A program made the translations under genes and the position numbers. From positions 62,001-126,000 of the forward strand of contig NZ_JAJGSX010000019.1 in the NCBI RefSeq assembly GCF_021245725.1: a stretch of DNA of 64,000 bases. Reading direction: 5' to 3'. The DNA comes from Pseudonocardia sp. TRM90224. GTDB taxonomy: Bacteria; Actinomycetota; Actinomycetes; Mycobacteriales; Pseudonocardiaceae. A model generated the notes under the pieces. The model saw only the letters and a program-made list of their open reading frames with translations. It did not search any database and had not been told where the DNA came from. Numbering within the stretch: the first letter of the stretch is position 1; each line of letters opens with the position of its first letter. Below, piece after piece: positions 37,417-45,868 of this stretch.

Positions 37417-38606
37417 ATGTCGACGACGCTCGAACCAGTGGTGGCCGAGACGCCCAGGGGGTTGCTCGATGCCGCGCGAGCGCTCGCGCCGGAGCTGGGT
37501 GTCCGCGCGCTCGAAGCCGAGCGGCTCGCGACGATGCCGCCCGACCTCGTCGAGACGGTCCGTCGAGCCGGGCTCTTCCGGCTGGCGACGCCACGGCTGC
37601 TCGGCGGCGCGGAGCTGCCGGCGGCGGCGGTCGTCGAGGTGGTCGAGGAGCTGAGCCGCGCCGACGGGTCGGCCGGCTGGAGCGTCCTGATCGGCAACGC
37701 GACCGCGTTCCTCGCGTGGCTCGAACCCGCCGTCGCGCTGGACCTGCTCGGCGGGCGCACCGACGCGATCGGCGCGGGCGTGTTCGCGCCGAGCGGCCGG
37801 CTCGTGCCCGACGGCGAGGGGCGGTTCCGGCTCAGCGGGCGGTGGGGGTTCAGCAGCGGCTGCCGGCACGCCGACTGGTACGTCAACGGCGCCATGGTGT
37901 TCGACGGCGACGGACCGCGGATGGTGCCCGGTCGCGGGCCCGACTGGCGGATGGCCGCGTTCCCGGCCACGGCGGGGCAGGTCGTCGAGAACTGGGACGT
38001 CGCAGGGCTGCGCGGCACCGGGAGCCACGACGTCGTCGCGCACGACCTGCCCGTCGCGGCCGAGCACCTGTCGATCCCCTTCGCCGAGCCCGCCCGCCAC
38101 GACGGCCCGCTGTGGCGCTTCCCGTTCTTCACACTCGCCGGGACGTTCCTGGCCGGGTTCCCGCTGGGGGTGGCGAGGCGCGCGCTCGACGAGCTGGCGA
38201 CGTTCGCGCCGACGAAGGTGCGCGCGCCGAGCACCGCACCCATCGCCGAGGACGCCGACCTGCAGGTCGCGCTCGCCCGCGCCGAAGGCGGGCTGCAGTC
38301 GGCGCGGGCGCTCGTGTTCGACACGATCGGGTCGATGTGGACGAGCGCCTGCGCGGGCGACGTGCCCGATGTCGAGCAACGCGGCCGCTTCCTGCTGGCC
38401 ACGCAGCAGGCGATGCGAGCAGCGATCACGGCGTCGACATCGCGTTCCGCTTCGGCGGCGCCGGCGCGCTGCAGGCGACGCACCCGCTGCAGCGGTGCTT
38501 CCGCGACGTCCACGCCGCCGCACAGCACATCTGGTTCTCCCCCGCGGCGGCCAAGCGCTACGCCAAGCTCCGGCTGGGGATCGAGCAGCCGACGTTCTGG
38601 TTCTAG
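37417..38606 (+). pseudogene. Acyl-CoA dehydrogenase-fold flavin monooxygenase/oxidase, frameshifted
   Basis: Homologue of the acyl-CoA dehydrogenase C-terminal/HpaB-HsaA group of flavin enzymes (about 400 aa). The first frame reads from ATG 37417 through SRADGSAGWSVLIGNATAFL, FSSGCRHADWYVNGAMVF and GLRGTGSHDVVAHDLPV to TQQAMRAAI, then turns into non-homologous, Ser/Arg-rich sequence. The conserved C-terminus (HGVDIAFRFGGAGALQATHP to KLRLGIEQPTFWF, stop at 38606) continues in the next frame. One base is therefore missing near 38420-38430. Either a real pseudogene or a sequencing error. Start ATG 37417 follows AATGAGG; ATG 37390 is possible. Confidence 0.8.
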
Positions 38607-38833
38607 GGTCGACGGTCGGCGACCCGGGCACCCACGCCGCAGCGGAACTCCGAGCAGCGGTAGATGTGCTCGACCGGGTGCACCCGGTTCATGGCGCCGT
38701 GTCGTCGGCAGGCCGGCTTGCTGGCCTCGTCCTGCAGGACGAGGCCGGTGGTGACGTCCCCGTCGTCGTCGGGCAGCCACGTCTTGTTGGCGCGGCGCGC
38801 GTCGGACAGGTCGGTCAGGTGCAGCGATGACAT
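38603..38833 (-). CDS. Small Cys/His protein (76 aa), possible zinc ribbon
   Basis: 76 residues: MSSLHLTDLSDARRANKTWL, then a C-terminal half with ACRRHGAMNRVHPVEHIYRC and SEFRCGVGARV. The Cys...His...Cys...Cys spacing suggests a small zinc-binding unit. I do not recognise the family. It is convincing as a gene because ATG 38833 has GGAGG six bases upstream. It is convergent with the frameshifted flavoprotein and overlaps its last bases; divergent from the SDR gene. Confidence 0.6.
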   Translation of the reverse strand: MSSLHLTDLSDARRANKTWLPDDDGDVTTGLVLQDEASKPACRRHGAMNRVHPVEHIYRCSEFRCGVGARVADRRP

Positions 38834-38950
38834 CACGTTCCTCCGTGACCCTCAACTGGCTGTCGAGTTCATCGACGAGGCTATGCGGACATGCGGTGCT
38901 GGTGCCACGTAAAACCGGGAAACACCGACCGAAGCTGTCAAGGTTGCCTG

Positions 38951-38965
38951 TGACAGTTGCTGTCA
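38951..38965. promoter_or_regulatory. Inverted repeat at the SDR start
   Basis: TGACAG-TTG-CTGTCA (38951-38965) is a perfect 6-bp inverted repeat; a further CTGTCA lies at 38935-38940. It touches the ATG at 38965, so binding would block initiation. Confidence 0.45.
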
Positions 38966-39888
38966 TGACTACGCACGGCAAGCCGCTGGCAGGGAAGATC
39001 GCGCTGGTCACCGGCGCGACGAGAGGCGCGGGGCGGGGTATCGCCACGGAGCTGGGTGCGGCGGGTGCCACCGTCTACGTGACCGGGCGCAGCACGAGGG
39101 CGCAGCGCTCGGAGTACAACCGGGCCGAGACGATCGAGGAGACCGCCGAGCTGGTGACGGCGGCGGGCGGCACAGGCATCGCCGTCCCGACCGACCACAC
39201 CGTGCCCGAGCAGGTGCAGGCGCTGGTCGAGCGGATCGACGCCGACCACGGGCGGATCGACGTCTTGGTGAACGACATCTTCGGAGGCGACTTCCTCGCC
39301 GAGTGGGACACCCCGGTGTGGAAGCACTCGCTCGCCGACGGGCTGCACCTGCTCCGGCTCGCCGTCGACACCCACCTCGTCACGGCGAAGTACGCGTTCC
39401 CCCTGCTCATGCGCAGCGACGCGGGGCTCGTCGTCGAGATCACCGACGGCACCGAGGAGTACAACGCCGCGAACTACCGGCTCAACGTCTACTACGACCT
39501 CTCGAAGGTCGCGCCGATCCGGCTGGCGCGCAGCTGGGCGCACGAGCTGGGCCCGCACGGTCACACCGCGGTCTGCATCACGCCCGGCTGGCTGCGTTCG
39601 GAGCTGATGCTCGACGAGTTCGGCGTCACCGAGGACAACTGGCGCGACGCGTGCGCGAAGGAGCCGCACTTCGTGATCTCCGAGACGCCGCGGTTCATCG
39701 GACGGGCCGTCGCGGCGCTCGCCGCCGACCCGGAGCGCAGCCGCTGGCAGGGGCAGTCGCTCTCGTCGGGCGGGCTGGCGAAGGTGTACGGCTTCACCGA
39801 CGTCGACGGCTCGGCGCCCGACTGCTGGCCATACGTCGTCGAGGTCCAGGACGCCGGGAAACCCGCCGACGCCACCGGCTACCGGTAG
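38965..39888 (+). CDS. SDR family oxidoreductase
   Basis: 307-residue Rossmann-fold enzyme. Cofactor motif TGATRGAGRG (about residues 17-26) with YVTGRSTRAQRS after beta-2, favouring NADP(H). The active-site YxxxK is in VYYDLSKVA (Y about 174, K about 178). The usual catalytic Ser region reads VVEITDGTEEYNAANYRLN, where the serine is not obvious, so chemistry may differ. An extra C-terminal segment after the fold (AKVYGFTDVDGSAPDCWPYV) is typical of a long actinobacterial subgroup. A GTG at 38950, with AAGG six bases upstream, is a credible alternative start. Confidence 0.88.
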   Translation: MTTHGKPLAGKIALVTGATRGAGRGIATELGAAGATVYVTGRSTRAQRSEYNRAETIEETAELVTAAGGTGIAVPTDHTVPEQVQALVERIDADHGRIDVLVNDIFGGDFLAEWDTPVWKHSLADGLHLLRLAVDTHLVTAKYAFPLLMRSDAGLVVEITDGTEEYNAANYRLNVYYDLSKVAPIRLARSWAHELGPHGHTAVCITPGWLRSELMLDEFGVTEDNWRDACAKEPHFVISETPRFIGRAVAALAADPERSRWQGQSLSSGGLAKVYGFTDVDGSAPDCWPYVVEVQDAGKPADATGYR

Positions 39889-39909
39889 TCCCGACGGGCG
39901 CTGGCCGAC

Positions 39910-39953
39910 TTGCGGGTGCTCACGGTTGTCGCGGCAGCCCTCAGCACCCGCAA
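39910..39953. terminator. Inverted repeat family C, copy 3 (bidirectional terminator-like)
   Basis: TTGCGGGTGCTCACGGTTG (39910-39928) pairs with 39935-39953 with three mismatches and a 6-base loop. It lies between the convergent SDR and MOSC genes, preceded by GCTGGCCGACTTG as in copy 1. Confidence 0.78.
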
Positions 39954-39954
39954 C

Positions 39955-40779
39955 TCAGGAGGCCGGCGGGCCGATGTGCACCGGGTCGTCCGCGTGGATC
40001 GTCCCTCCGGTCACGACCTCCGCGTAGACCCCGGCGCACGGCATCGCGCCGGTTCCCAGCACGTCGATCCGGTTCTCGGCCAGCGGGGTGCGGACGGCGT
40101 GCAGCGCGCGGGGCAGCTCGCCGTGTTCGAGCGTCGGCACCGAGCAGCGCGGTGTGGGCAGCGTGACCCGCAGCCGCACCTCGCCGATCGTGACCTCCCG
40201 CCCGCGCCACCCGTTCTCTGCGAACGGCGGGCCGGGTGGGGTCGCGATCACCACGTTGGGCCGGTAGCGCAGGGCCTCGGTGCCGATGTGCTCGACGGTC
40301 GCCGTCGTGATCAGGTGCACCGGCGAGTGGTCGACGAACGTGCCGCCCGGGGTGCCCAGCGCGATCTCCACGGTCGCGAACGGCACCTCGGCCTCGACGC
40401 CGCTCGCGATCACGTCCTCCGGCGCGGGCCGCTCTACCGACGCCCCGTCGGGTCGTTCCGCGGCGAGCCGCACCGGCCGGCCGAGCACCTCCGAGAGCAC
40501 CTCACCCACCTGCGAGCCGGCGGCGTCGAGCACGCTGCCGTCCGGCAACGTGATCGACACCGAGCCGTCGTCGCCGCGGGTGGCGCTCAGCTGCAGCAGC
40601 CGGCGCCACAACCGCGGGTGCTTCGCCGTGGCGATCCGCCCGCTCGACGTGTCGATCAACGCGAGCGCGCGGTCGCCGTCGAACCCACCCGCGGCGACGC
40701 GCACCGCGGCGAGCTCCTCGCCGAGCATGGACTTGACCGGGTAGCGCCGCAGCGCGGCAACCGTCCCGACAGGCGTCAC
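39955..40779 (-). CDS. MOSC domain protein
   Basis: 274 residues. N-terminal MOSC beta-barrel (VAALRRYPVKSMLGEELAAV, then GGFDGDRALALIDTSSGRIA) and a C-terminal MOSC domain with the conserved Cys in TLPTPRCSVPTLEHG (about residue 219). MOSC proteins bind molybdenum cofactor or carry sulfur; mARC-type reductases share this layout. Here it is the last gene of an osmoprotectant transporter operon: its GTG at 40779 overlaps the binding-protein TGA. Why the two are coupled is unclear. Confidence 0.85.
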   Translation of the reverse strand: MTPVGTVAALRRYPVKSMLGEELAAVRVAAGGFDGDRALALIDTSSGRIATAKHPRLWRRLLQLSATRGDDGSVSITLPDGSVLDAAGSQVGEVLSEVLGRPVRLAAERPDGASVERPAPEDVIASGVEAEVPFATVEIALGTPGGTFVDHSPVHLITTATVEHIGTEALRYRPNVVIATPPGPPFAENGWRGREVTIGEVRLRVTLPTPRCSVPTLEHGELPRALHAVRTPLAENRIDVLGTGAMPCAGVYAEVVTGGTIHADDPVHIGPPAS

Positions 40780-41693
40780 AGGCCGTTGGCGGCGAGCCAC
40801 TCCTTGGCCACCGTCTCGACGTTCGGCCGGTCGGGCGCGGCGAGCTTGCGGTTGAGCTCGATCAGGCCCTCGGTGGTGAGCTTCGCCGAGATCGCGTTGA
40901 GCGCCGCGGTGACCTCAGGGGTCGCCTTGTTCTTGTTGATCAGCGGCACGACGTTCTGCGCGGCGAAGTTGTTCTTCGGGTCCTCCAGCGCGACGAAGCC
41001 GTTGTCCTCGATGGCGGGGTCGGTCGTGAAGAGGTCGGCGGCCTGCACGGTGCCGTCCTTCAGCGCCGCGACGGTGAGCGGGCCGCCCGTGTCGAGCGCC
41101 TTGAACTCCTTGAACGTGCAGCCGTAGGTCGCGGTGATACCGGGCAGGCCGTCGGGCCGCGCCTGGAACTCCGACGGGCCACCGAAGACGAGGTTGCCGC
41201 AGGCGGTGCTGTAGTTCTCCAGCGACTTGCCGTACTGCGCCGCCGTCGCGGCGGTGACCACCACGGCGTCCTTGTTCTCCGCCTTCGACTGCTCCAGCAC
41301 CGTCAGCGGCGCGGGCACCGCCGTCTTGAGCGCGGTATAGACGTCATCCGGGGAGGTCTGCTTCGCGGTCTTGTCGATGTACTGCAGCAGCGTGCCGGAG
41401 TAGTCGGGCACCAGGTCGAACGAGCCGTCCTTGAGACCCGGGAAGTAGATCTCGCGGCTGCCGATGCTGAACTTCCGCTCGACCTTGCTGCCCTTCGCCT
41501 CGAGCGACTGGGCGTAGATCTCCCCGAGCAGCCGGCTCTCCGGGAAGTCCTGCGACGCGATGCTGATCGTGTCGGACGGCGCGGGCCCGCCCCCGGTGTT
41601 CGGCGCGAGCGGGTCGCCGCCGCCACCGCCGCACCCGGCGAGCAGCAGCAGTCCCGCCGTTCCTGCGGCGAGCAAGGTGGTGGTGCGCTTCAT
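40776..41693 (-). CDS. Osmoprotectant ABC transporter binding lipoprotein (OpuCC/ProX type)
   Basis: 305 residues. Lipoprotein signal with lipobox LLAGCGGGGG (Cys about residue 21). Mature part is of the OpuAC/ProX-like fold: ISIASQDFPESRLLGEIYAQ, GLKDGSFDLVPDYSGTLLQY, and VQAADLFTTDPAIEDNGFVA. It binds a quaternary amine such as glycine betaine, choline or carnitine outside the membrane and hands it to the permeases. Start ATG overlaps the preceding permease stop (ATGA). Hydroxylated osmolytes such as ectoine are possible alternatives. Confidence 0.92.
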   Translation of the reverse strand: MKRTTTLLAAGTAGLLLLAGCGGGGGDPLAPNTGGGPAPSDTISIASQDFPESRLLGEIYAQSLEAKGSKVERKFSIGSREIYFPGLKDGSFDLVPDYSGTLLQYIDKTAKQTSPDDVYTALKTAVPAPLTVLEQSKAENKDAVVVTAATAAQYGKSLENYSTACGNLVFGGPSEFQARPDGLPGITATYGCTFKEFKALDTGGPLTVAALKDGTVQAADLFTTDPAIEDNGFVALEDPKNNFAAQNVVPLINKNKATPEVTAALNAISAKLTTEGLIELNRKLAAPDRPNVETVAKEWLAANGL

Positions 41694-42457
41694 CGTTTGA
41701 CTCCTGCCAGTTCAGGGGCGGGGGACGGGTCGTCGGGCTGCGCGGGCTCCGGGGTGCTCGCGACGTCGGCGGTCGGGGAACGGCGGGCGCCACCGCTTGC
41801 GCGCAGGCCCGGTGAGACCACCGAGCGCTGCACGAGCGCGAGCACGCCCTCGACCGCGAGCGCGAGCGCCGCGACGAGCAACGCGCCGGCCGCCATCTGC
41901 GGGTAGTCGCGGATGCGGAGGCCGTCGAAGATGTAGCGGCCGAAGCCGCCGAAGCTGACGAACGACGCGACGGCGGCCGTCGCGATCACCTGCAGCGCAG
42001 CGGACCGCAGCCCGCCGAGGATCAACGGCAGCGCGTTGGGCAGCTCGACCTTGAACAGCACCTGCTGCTCACGCATGCCGACGCCACGCGCGGCGTCGAC
42101 CACCGCGGGGTCGACGTTGCGGATGCCGGCGTAGGCGCCGGCGAGCAGCGGCGGGATCGCGAGGATCGAGAGCGCGATGACCACCGGGATCAGCCCGATG
42201 CCCATGAAGAGCACGAGCAGGATCAGCACACCGAGCTCGGGCAGGGCGCGCAGCCCGTTGGCGAGCCCGACGATGAGGAAGCTGCCCTTGCCGGTGTGGC
42301 CGACGGCCAGCCCGATGGGCAGCGCCACGACCAGCCCGATCAGCAGCGCGAGCCCGCTGTAGTAGAGGTGCTCCAGCAGCCGGATCGGCACCCCGCCGCT
42401 ACCGCTCCAGTGCGCGGGGTCGGCGAACCAGGAGACGAGCTGGTTCAGGATGTTCAC
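41690..42457 (-). CDS. Osmoprotectant ABC transporter permease 2
   Basis: 255-residue permease with about six membrane segments and the binding-protein-dependent transport EAA loop (VVDAARGVGMREQQVLFKVE, then LPNALPLILGGLR). OpuCB/OpuCD-type. N-terminus has a short periplasmic start (SWFADPAHWSGSGGVPIRLL); the C-terminal tail is Pro/Ser-rich. ATG at 42457 overlaps the first permease stop. Works as a heterodimer with the next permease. Confidence 0.92.
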   Translation of the reverse strand: MNILNQLVSWFADPAHWSGSGGVPIRLLEHLYYSGLALLIGLVVALPIGLAVGHTGKGSFLIVGLANGLRALPELGVLILLVLFMGIGLIPVVIALSILAIPPLLAGAYAGIRNVDPAVVDAARGVGMREQQVLFKVELPNALPLILGGLRSAALQVIATAAVASFVSFGGFGRYIFDGLRIRDYPQMAAGALLVAALALAVEGVLALVQRSVVSPGLRASGGARRSPTADVASTPEPAQPDDPSPAPELAGVKR

Positions 42458-43119
42458 GCTTTGCTCCTAGCGCCGGCACCGGCCCGGACCCACGGTGTGA
42501 TGTACCGGCCGAGCAGGAGCAGCAGCGCGTCGGCCAGCAGGGCCAGCACCACGATGAGCACCACCCCGATGATGATCTTGGTGGGGAAGAACTCCTGGAA
42601 ACCCTGTGTAAGCAGCGCGCCGAGCCCGCCGACGCCGATCAGTGCGCCGACGCTGACCAAGCTGATGTTGGAGACCGTCGCCACGCGCAGGCCCGCGATC
42701 AGCACCGGGACTGCGAGCGGCAGCTCCACCGACACGAACCGGCGCCCCGGCCGGAAGCCCATCGCCGTCGCGGCCGCGACGACCATCGACGGCACGGCGG
42801 CCAGCGCGTCGGCGACCGAGCGGACGAGCAGCGCGACGGTGTAGACGGTGAGCGCGATCTGGATGTTCAGCGGGCTGTCGATCCGGGTGCCGAGCACGCC
42901 GGGCAGCATCACGAACAGCACGATCGACGGGATCGTGTAGAGCAGCCCGGCCGCCGGCACGAGCACCGCGCGCAGCGCCGGGCTGCGGTTGGCCAGCCAG
43001 CCGAGCGGGACCGAGACGACGAGCGCGACCACCACCGGGATCAGCGAGAGCTGCAGGTGCTGCAGCAGCTGCTGGCCGATGGTGCCGAGGTTGCGCGGGA
43101 TCCAGTCCCAGAGGATCAC
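42454..43119 (-). CDS. Osmoprotectant ABC transporter permease 1
   Basis: 221-residue permease, about six membrane segments, EAA-type loop around MVVAAATAMGFRPGRRFVSV followed by ELPLAVPVLIAGLR. N-terminus VILWDWIPRNLGTIGQQLLQ is typical of OpuC permeases. GTG start at 43119, 11 bp after the ATPase stop; its TGA overlaps the second permease ATG. Forms the membrane channel with permease 2. The much longer open frame on this strand (to 45915) is not coding upstream of 43119. Confidence 0.9.
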   Translation of the reverse strand: MILWDWIPRNLGTIGQQLLQHLQLSLIPVVVALVVSVPLGWLANRSPALRAVLVPAAGLLYTIPSIVLFVMLPGVLGTRIDSPLNIQIALTVYTVALLVRSVADALAAVPSMVVAAATAMGFRPGRRFVSVELPLAVPVLIAGLRVATVSNISLVSVGALIGVGGLGALLTQGFQEFFPTKIIIGVVLIVVLALLADALLLLLGRYITPWVRAGAGARSKA

Positions 43120-43130
43120 GGTGGCCGCCC

Positions 43131-44249
43131 TCAGCTCGGCTGCTCGTCGCGGCGGGTGGCGTCGAGCGCGCGCAGCACGTCGTCGGCGCTGATGGCGCCG
43201 GCGACCGCACCCTGGGCGTCGACGGCAACACCCTGGCCGGACGGTGAGGAGAGCGCGGCGTCGAGCGCGCTGCGCAGCGAGCCGGAGCCGATCTCGTAGA
43301 GCGAGCCGCCGGGAACGAGACGATCGGCGCTGACCGTCTCCAGGCCCTCGCGCTGCTCGGCGCCGAGCCAGCCCTGCGGGCGGCGTTCGCCGTCGACGAC
43401 GAGCACCCACTCCTCGCCGGCCGGCGCAGCCTCGCCGATGGTGACGGTTTTCAGCTCGCCGAGCGGGATCTCGTCGGAAGAGAGGAACCCGAGGCCGCGG
43501 TAGCCGCGGTCGCGGCCCACGAAGTTGTCGACGAAGTCGTCGACCGGGCGCGCGAGCAGCACACCCGGCTCGTCGTACTGCGCGAGCTTGCCGCCGACGC
43601 GCAGCACGGCGACCTTGTCGCCGAGCTTGACGGCCTCGTCGATGTCGTGGGTGACGAACACGATCGTCTTGCCCAGCTCCGACTGCAGCCGCAGCAGCTC
43701 GTCCTGCAGGCTCTCGCGCACGACCGGGTCGACGGCGCTGAACGGCTCGTCCATCAGCAGCACCGGGGGGTCGGCCGCGAGCGCGCGGGCGACGCCGACG
43801 CGCTGCTGCTGGCCGCCGGACAGCTGCGACGGGTAGCGCTGCGCCATCTCCGGAGCGAGCCCGACGATCTCCATCAGCTCGGTGGCCCGCTTGCGGGCCT
43901 TGATCTTGTTCCAGCCGAGCAGCAGCGGGACCGTCGCGATGTTGTCGACGATCGTGCGGTGCGGGAACAGCCCGGCGTGCTGGATGACGTAGCCGATGCC
44001 GCGGCGCAGGTCGGCGGCATCGGACTGCATGATGTCGTTGCCGTTGACCAGGATCTGCCCGTCGCTCGGCTCGATCATCCGGTTGATCATGCGGAGCGAG
44101 GTCGTCTTCCCGCAGCCGGACGGGCCGACGAAAACCGTGATCTTCCCTGCGTCGACCTTGAGGTCGAGGTTGTCGACTGCGACTGTGCCGTCGGGGAAGC
44201 GCTTGGTCACGCCCCGGAACTCGATCACCCGAGGGACCTCCGTGTTCAC
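43131..44249 (-). CDS. Osmoprotectant ABC transporter ATPase with CBS-type tail
   Basis: 372-residue ATPase of the OpuA/ProV type. Walker A VGPSGCGKTT (about residues 41-50), Q loop VIQHAGLFPH, signature LSGGQQQRVGVARAL, Walker B VLLMDEPFSAVD, H loop FVTHDIDEA. The C-terminal 120 residues form two CBS-like repeats (AGEEWVLVVDGERRPQGWLG and GQGVAVDAQGAVAGAISADD), which sense ionic strength or adenine nucleotides in relatives. First gene of a five-gene operon. GTG at 44249, with AAGGGG seven bases upstream, is preferred over an upstream start that would add 15 residues. Confidence 0.93.
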   Translation of the reverse strand: MNTEVPRVIEFRGVTKRFPDGTVAVDNLDLKVDAGKITVFVGPSGCGKTTSLRMINRMIEPSDGQILVNGNDIMQSDAADLRRGIGYVIQHAGLFPHRTIVDNIATVPLLLGWNKIKARKRATELMEIVGLAPEMAQRYPSQLSGGQQQRVGVARALAADPPVLLMDEPFSAVDPVVRESLQDELLRLQSELGKTIVFVTHDIDEAVKLGDKVAVLRVGGKLAQYDEPGVLLARPVDDFVDNFVGRDRGYRGLGFLSSDEIPLGELKTVTIGEAAPAGEEWVLVVDGERRPQGWLGAEQREGLETVSADRLVPGGSLYEIGSGSLRSALDAALSSPSGQGVAVDAQGAVAGAISADDVLRALDATRRDEQPS

Positions 44250-44358
44250 CGACGACCCCTTGCCGGTCGTCGCGTCGCAGAAGGCTATCCCCAACCACCG
44301 ACACTCGCGACATCCGTGATGTTTCCGCGACCGCGTTCCCTCTGCGGGGCCCGTGCGC

Positions 44359-44371
44359 TATACCCGGCAAA
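44359..44371 (+). promoter_or_regulatory. Leaderless promoter of the lyase gene
   Basis: TATACC (44359-44364) lies six bases before the ATG at 44371, the distance expected if transcription starts at the A of the start codon. No ribosome site is present, in keeping with a leaderless message. Confidence 0.55.
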
Positions 44372-45858
44372 TGGATGTGGATCGTGCTGCGGCGCCGCCC
44401 GCGGTCGTGGTCGACGGATCGAGCCTGACCTGCGCCGATGTGGTTTCCGTTGCCCGTGGCGAAACGGGTGTCACGCTTGATGCGAAAGCGCTGCGCAGAG
44501 CCGAAGAAGCGAACGCATTGGCGGCGCGGATCGTCGAGGTGCGCCCGCTCTACGGCCGCACGACCGGGGTCGGGGCGAACCGCATCGAGATCGTCGAGGA
44601 GGACGGGCGGGGGCACGCGCTGCGCCTGCTGCGCAGCCACGCGAGCGGCACCGGGCCGATGGAGCCGGTCGAGCGCGCGCGAGCGCTGATGCTCGTGCGG
44701 CTCAACCAGCTGGCGGCCGGCGGCTCCGGGGTGGCTCCCGGCGTGCTGGGCGTGCTCGCGTCCGCATTGGAGGCCGGCGCGGTGCCGGCCGTGCACCAGT
44801 TCGGCTCGATCGGCACCGGCGACCTGTGCGCGCTCGCCGAGCTCGGCCTCACGCTGGGCGGCGAGCTGCCGTGGCTGCGCGGCAACGCCCCGACCGTCGA
44901 GCTGACCAGGGCCGACGCGCTCGCGCTGATCAGCAGCAACGCCGCGACCATCGGTGAGGCGGTGCTCGCGCACCACGACCTGACCGTGCTGCTCTCGGCG
45001 GCCGAGGTGGTGGCGGCGCTGTCGTTCGTCGCGCTCGGCGGCGCCGCAGAGGCCTACGGCGCCCCGGTGCAGGCCGCGCGGGCGCACGCCGGCCAGGTGA
45101 TCGTCGCGCGGCGGATGCGCGACCTGCTCGGGTTCGCCGCGACGTCGCGGGCGGGGCGGCGGCTGCAGGACCCGTTCAGCCTGCGCGCGGTGCCGCAGGT
45201 GCACGGCACGGCCGTCGACGCGCTCGCCCGGCTCGGCGACGTGCTGCACGTCGAGATCAACGCGCGCGCCGAGAACCCGCTGCTCGACGTCGGCACGTCC
45301 GACGCGTGGCACAACGCCAACTTCCACACCGGCTACCTCGCGCACGCGCTCGACTCCGCGCGCGCGGCCGTGTACCCGGTCGCGGAGCTGTCGGCGGCCC
45401 GGCTCGGCGACCTCGTCGACCCCGACGCGACCGGCCTCGCCGCGTTCCTCGCCGACGGCCCGCCCGGGAGCTCGGGCGTGATGGCGCTGGAGTACGTCGC
45501 GCAGGACGGGGTGGCGCAGCTGCGGCACACGACGCTGCCGGCGACGCTGGGCAGCGCGGTGATCTCGCGCGGCCTCGAGGACCACGCCAGCTACTCGACG
45601 CACGCGGCGCGGCTGGCCACCACCGCCGTCCCGGCGCTGCGGGTCGTGCTGGCGACCGAACTGGTCGCCGCGGTGCGCGCGATCGGGATGGACGGCGGCC
45701 TCTTCGGCGACCTCGGGCTCGGCACCGCGTACACCCGCGCGCGCGAGGTGCTCGACATCGACACGACCGACCGGTCGCTGTCCGGCGACCTCGAACGGGC
45801 CGGTGAACTTGTCGCCGAGTACGGGCGTCGTCACGCGGAGGAGCCGGAACACCCGTAG
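44371..45858 (+). CDS. Aromatic amino acid lyase (HAL/PAL superfamily) homologue with altered MIO triad
   Basis: 495 residues, normal length for histidine ammonia-lyase. Conserved points: LYGRTTGVGANR (catalytic Tyr region), LQDPFSLRAVPQVHG (Arg kept, Tyr replaced by Phe), ENPLLDV, and LEDHASYSTHAA (Glu kept). The segment that should be G-S-V-G-Ala-Ser-Gly-D-L reads GSIGTGDLCALAEL, so the MIO-forming Ala-Ser-Gly is Gly-Thr-Gly and the loop is one residue shorter (44812-44820). Activity as a normal ammonia-lyase is doubtful. Downstream LacI gene is 10 bp away and the osmoprotectant operon diverges. Confidence 0.85.
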   Translation: MDVDRAAAPPAVVVDGSSLTCADVVSVARGETGVTLDAKALRRAEEANALAARIVEVRPLYGRTTGVGANRIEIVEEDGRGHALRLLRSHASGTGPMEPVERARALMLVRLNQLAAGGSGVAPGVLGVLASALEAGAVPAVHQFGSIGTGDLCALAELGLTLGGELPWLRGNAPTVELTRADALALISSNAATIGEAVLAHHDLTVLLSAAEVVAALSFVALGGAAEAYGAPVQAARAHAGQVIVARRMRDLLGFAATSRAGRRLQDPFSLRAVPQVHGTAVDALARLGDVLHVEINARAENPLLDVGTSDAWHNANFHTGYLAHALDSARAAVYPVAELSAARLGDLVDPDATGLAAFLADGPPGSSGVMALEYVAQDGVAQLRHTTLPATLGSAVISRGLEDHASYSTHAARLATTAVPALRVVLATELVAAVRAIGMDGGLFGDLGLGTAYTRAREVLDIDTTDRSLSGDLERAGELVAEYGRRHAEEPEHP

Positions 45859-45868
45859 GCTCGCCCGA

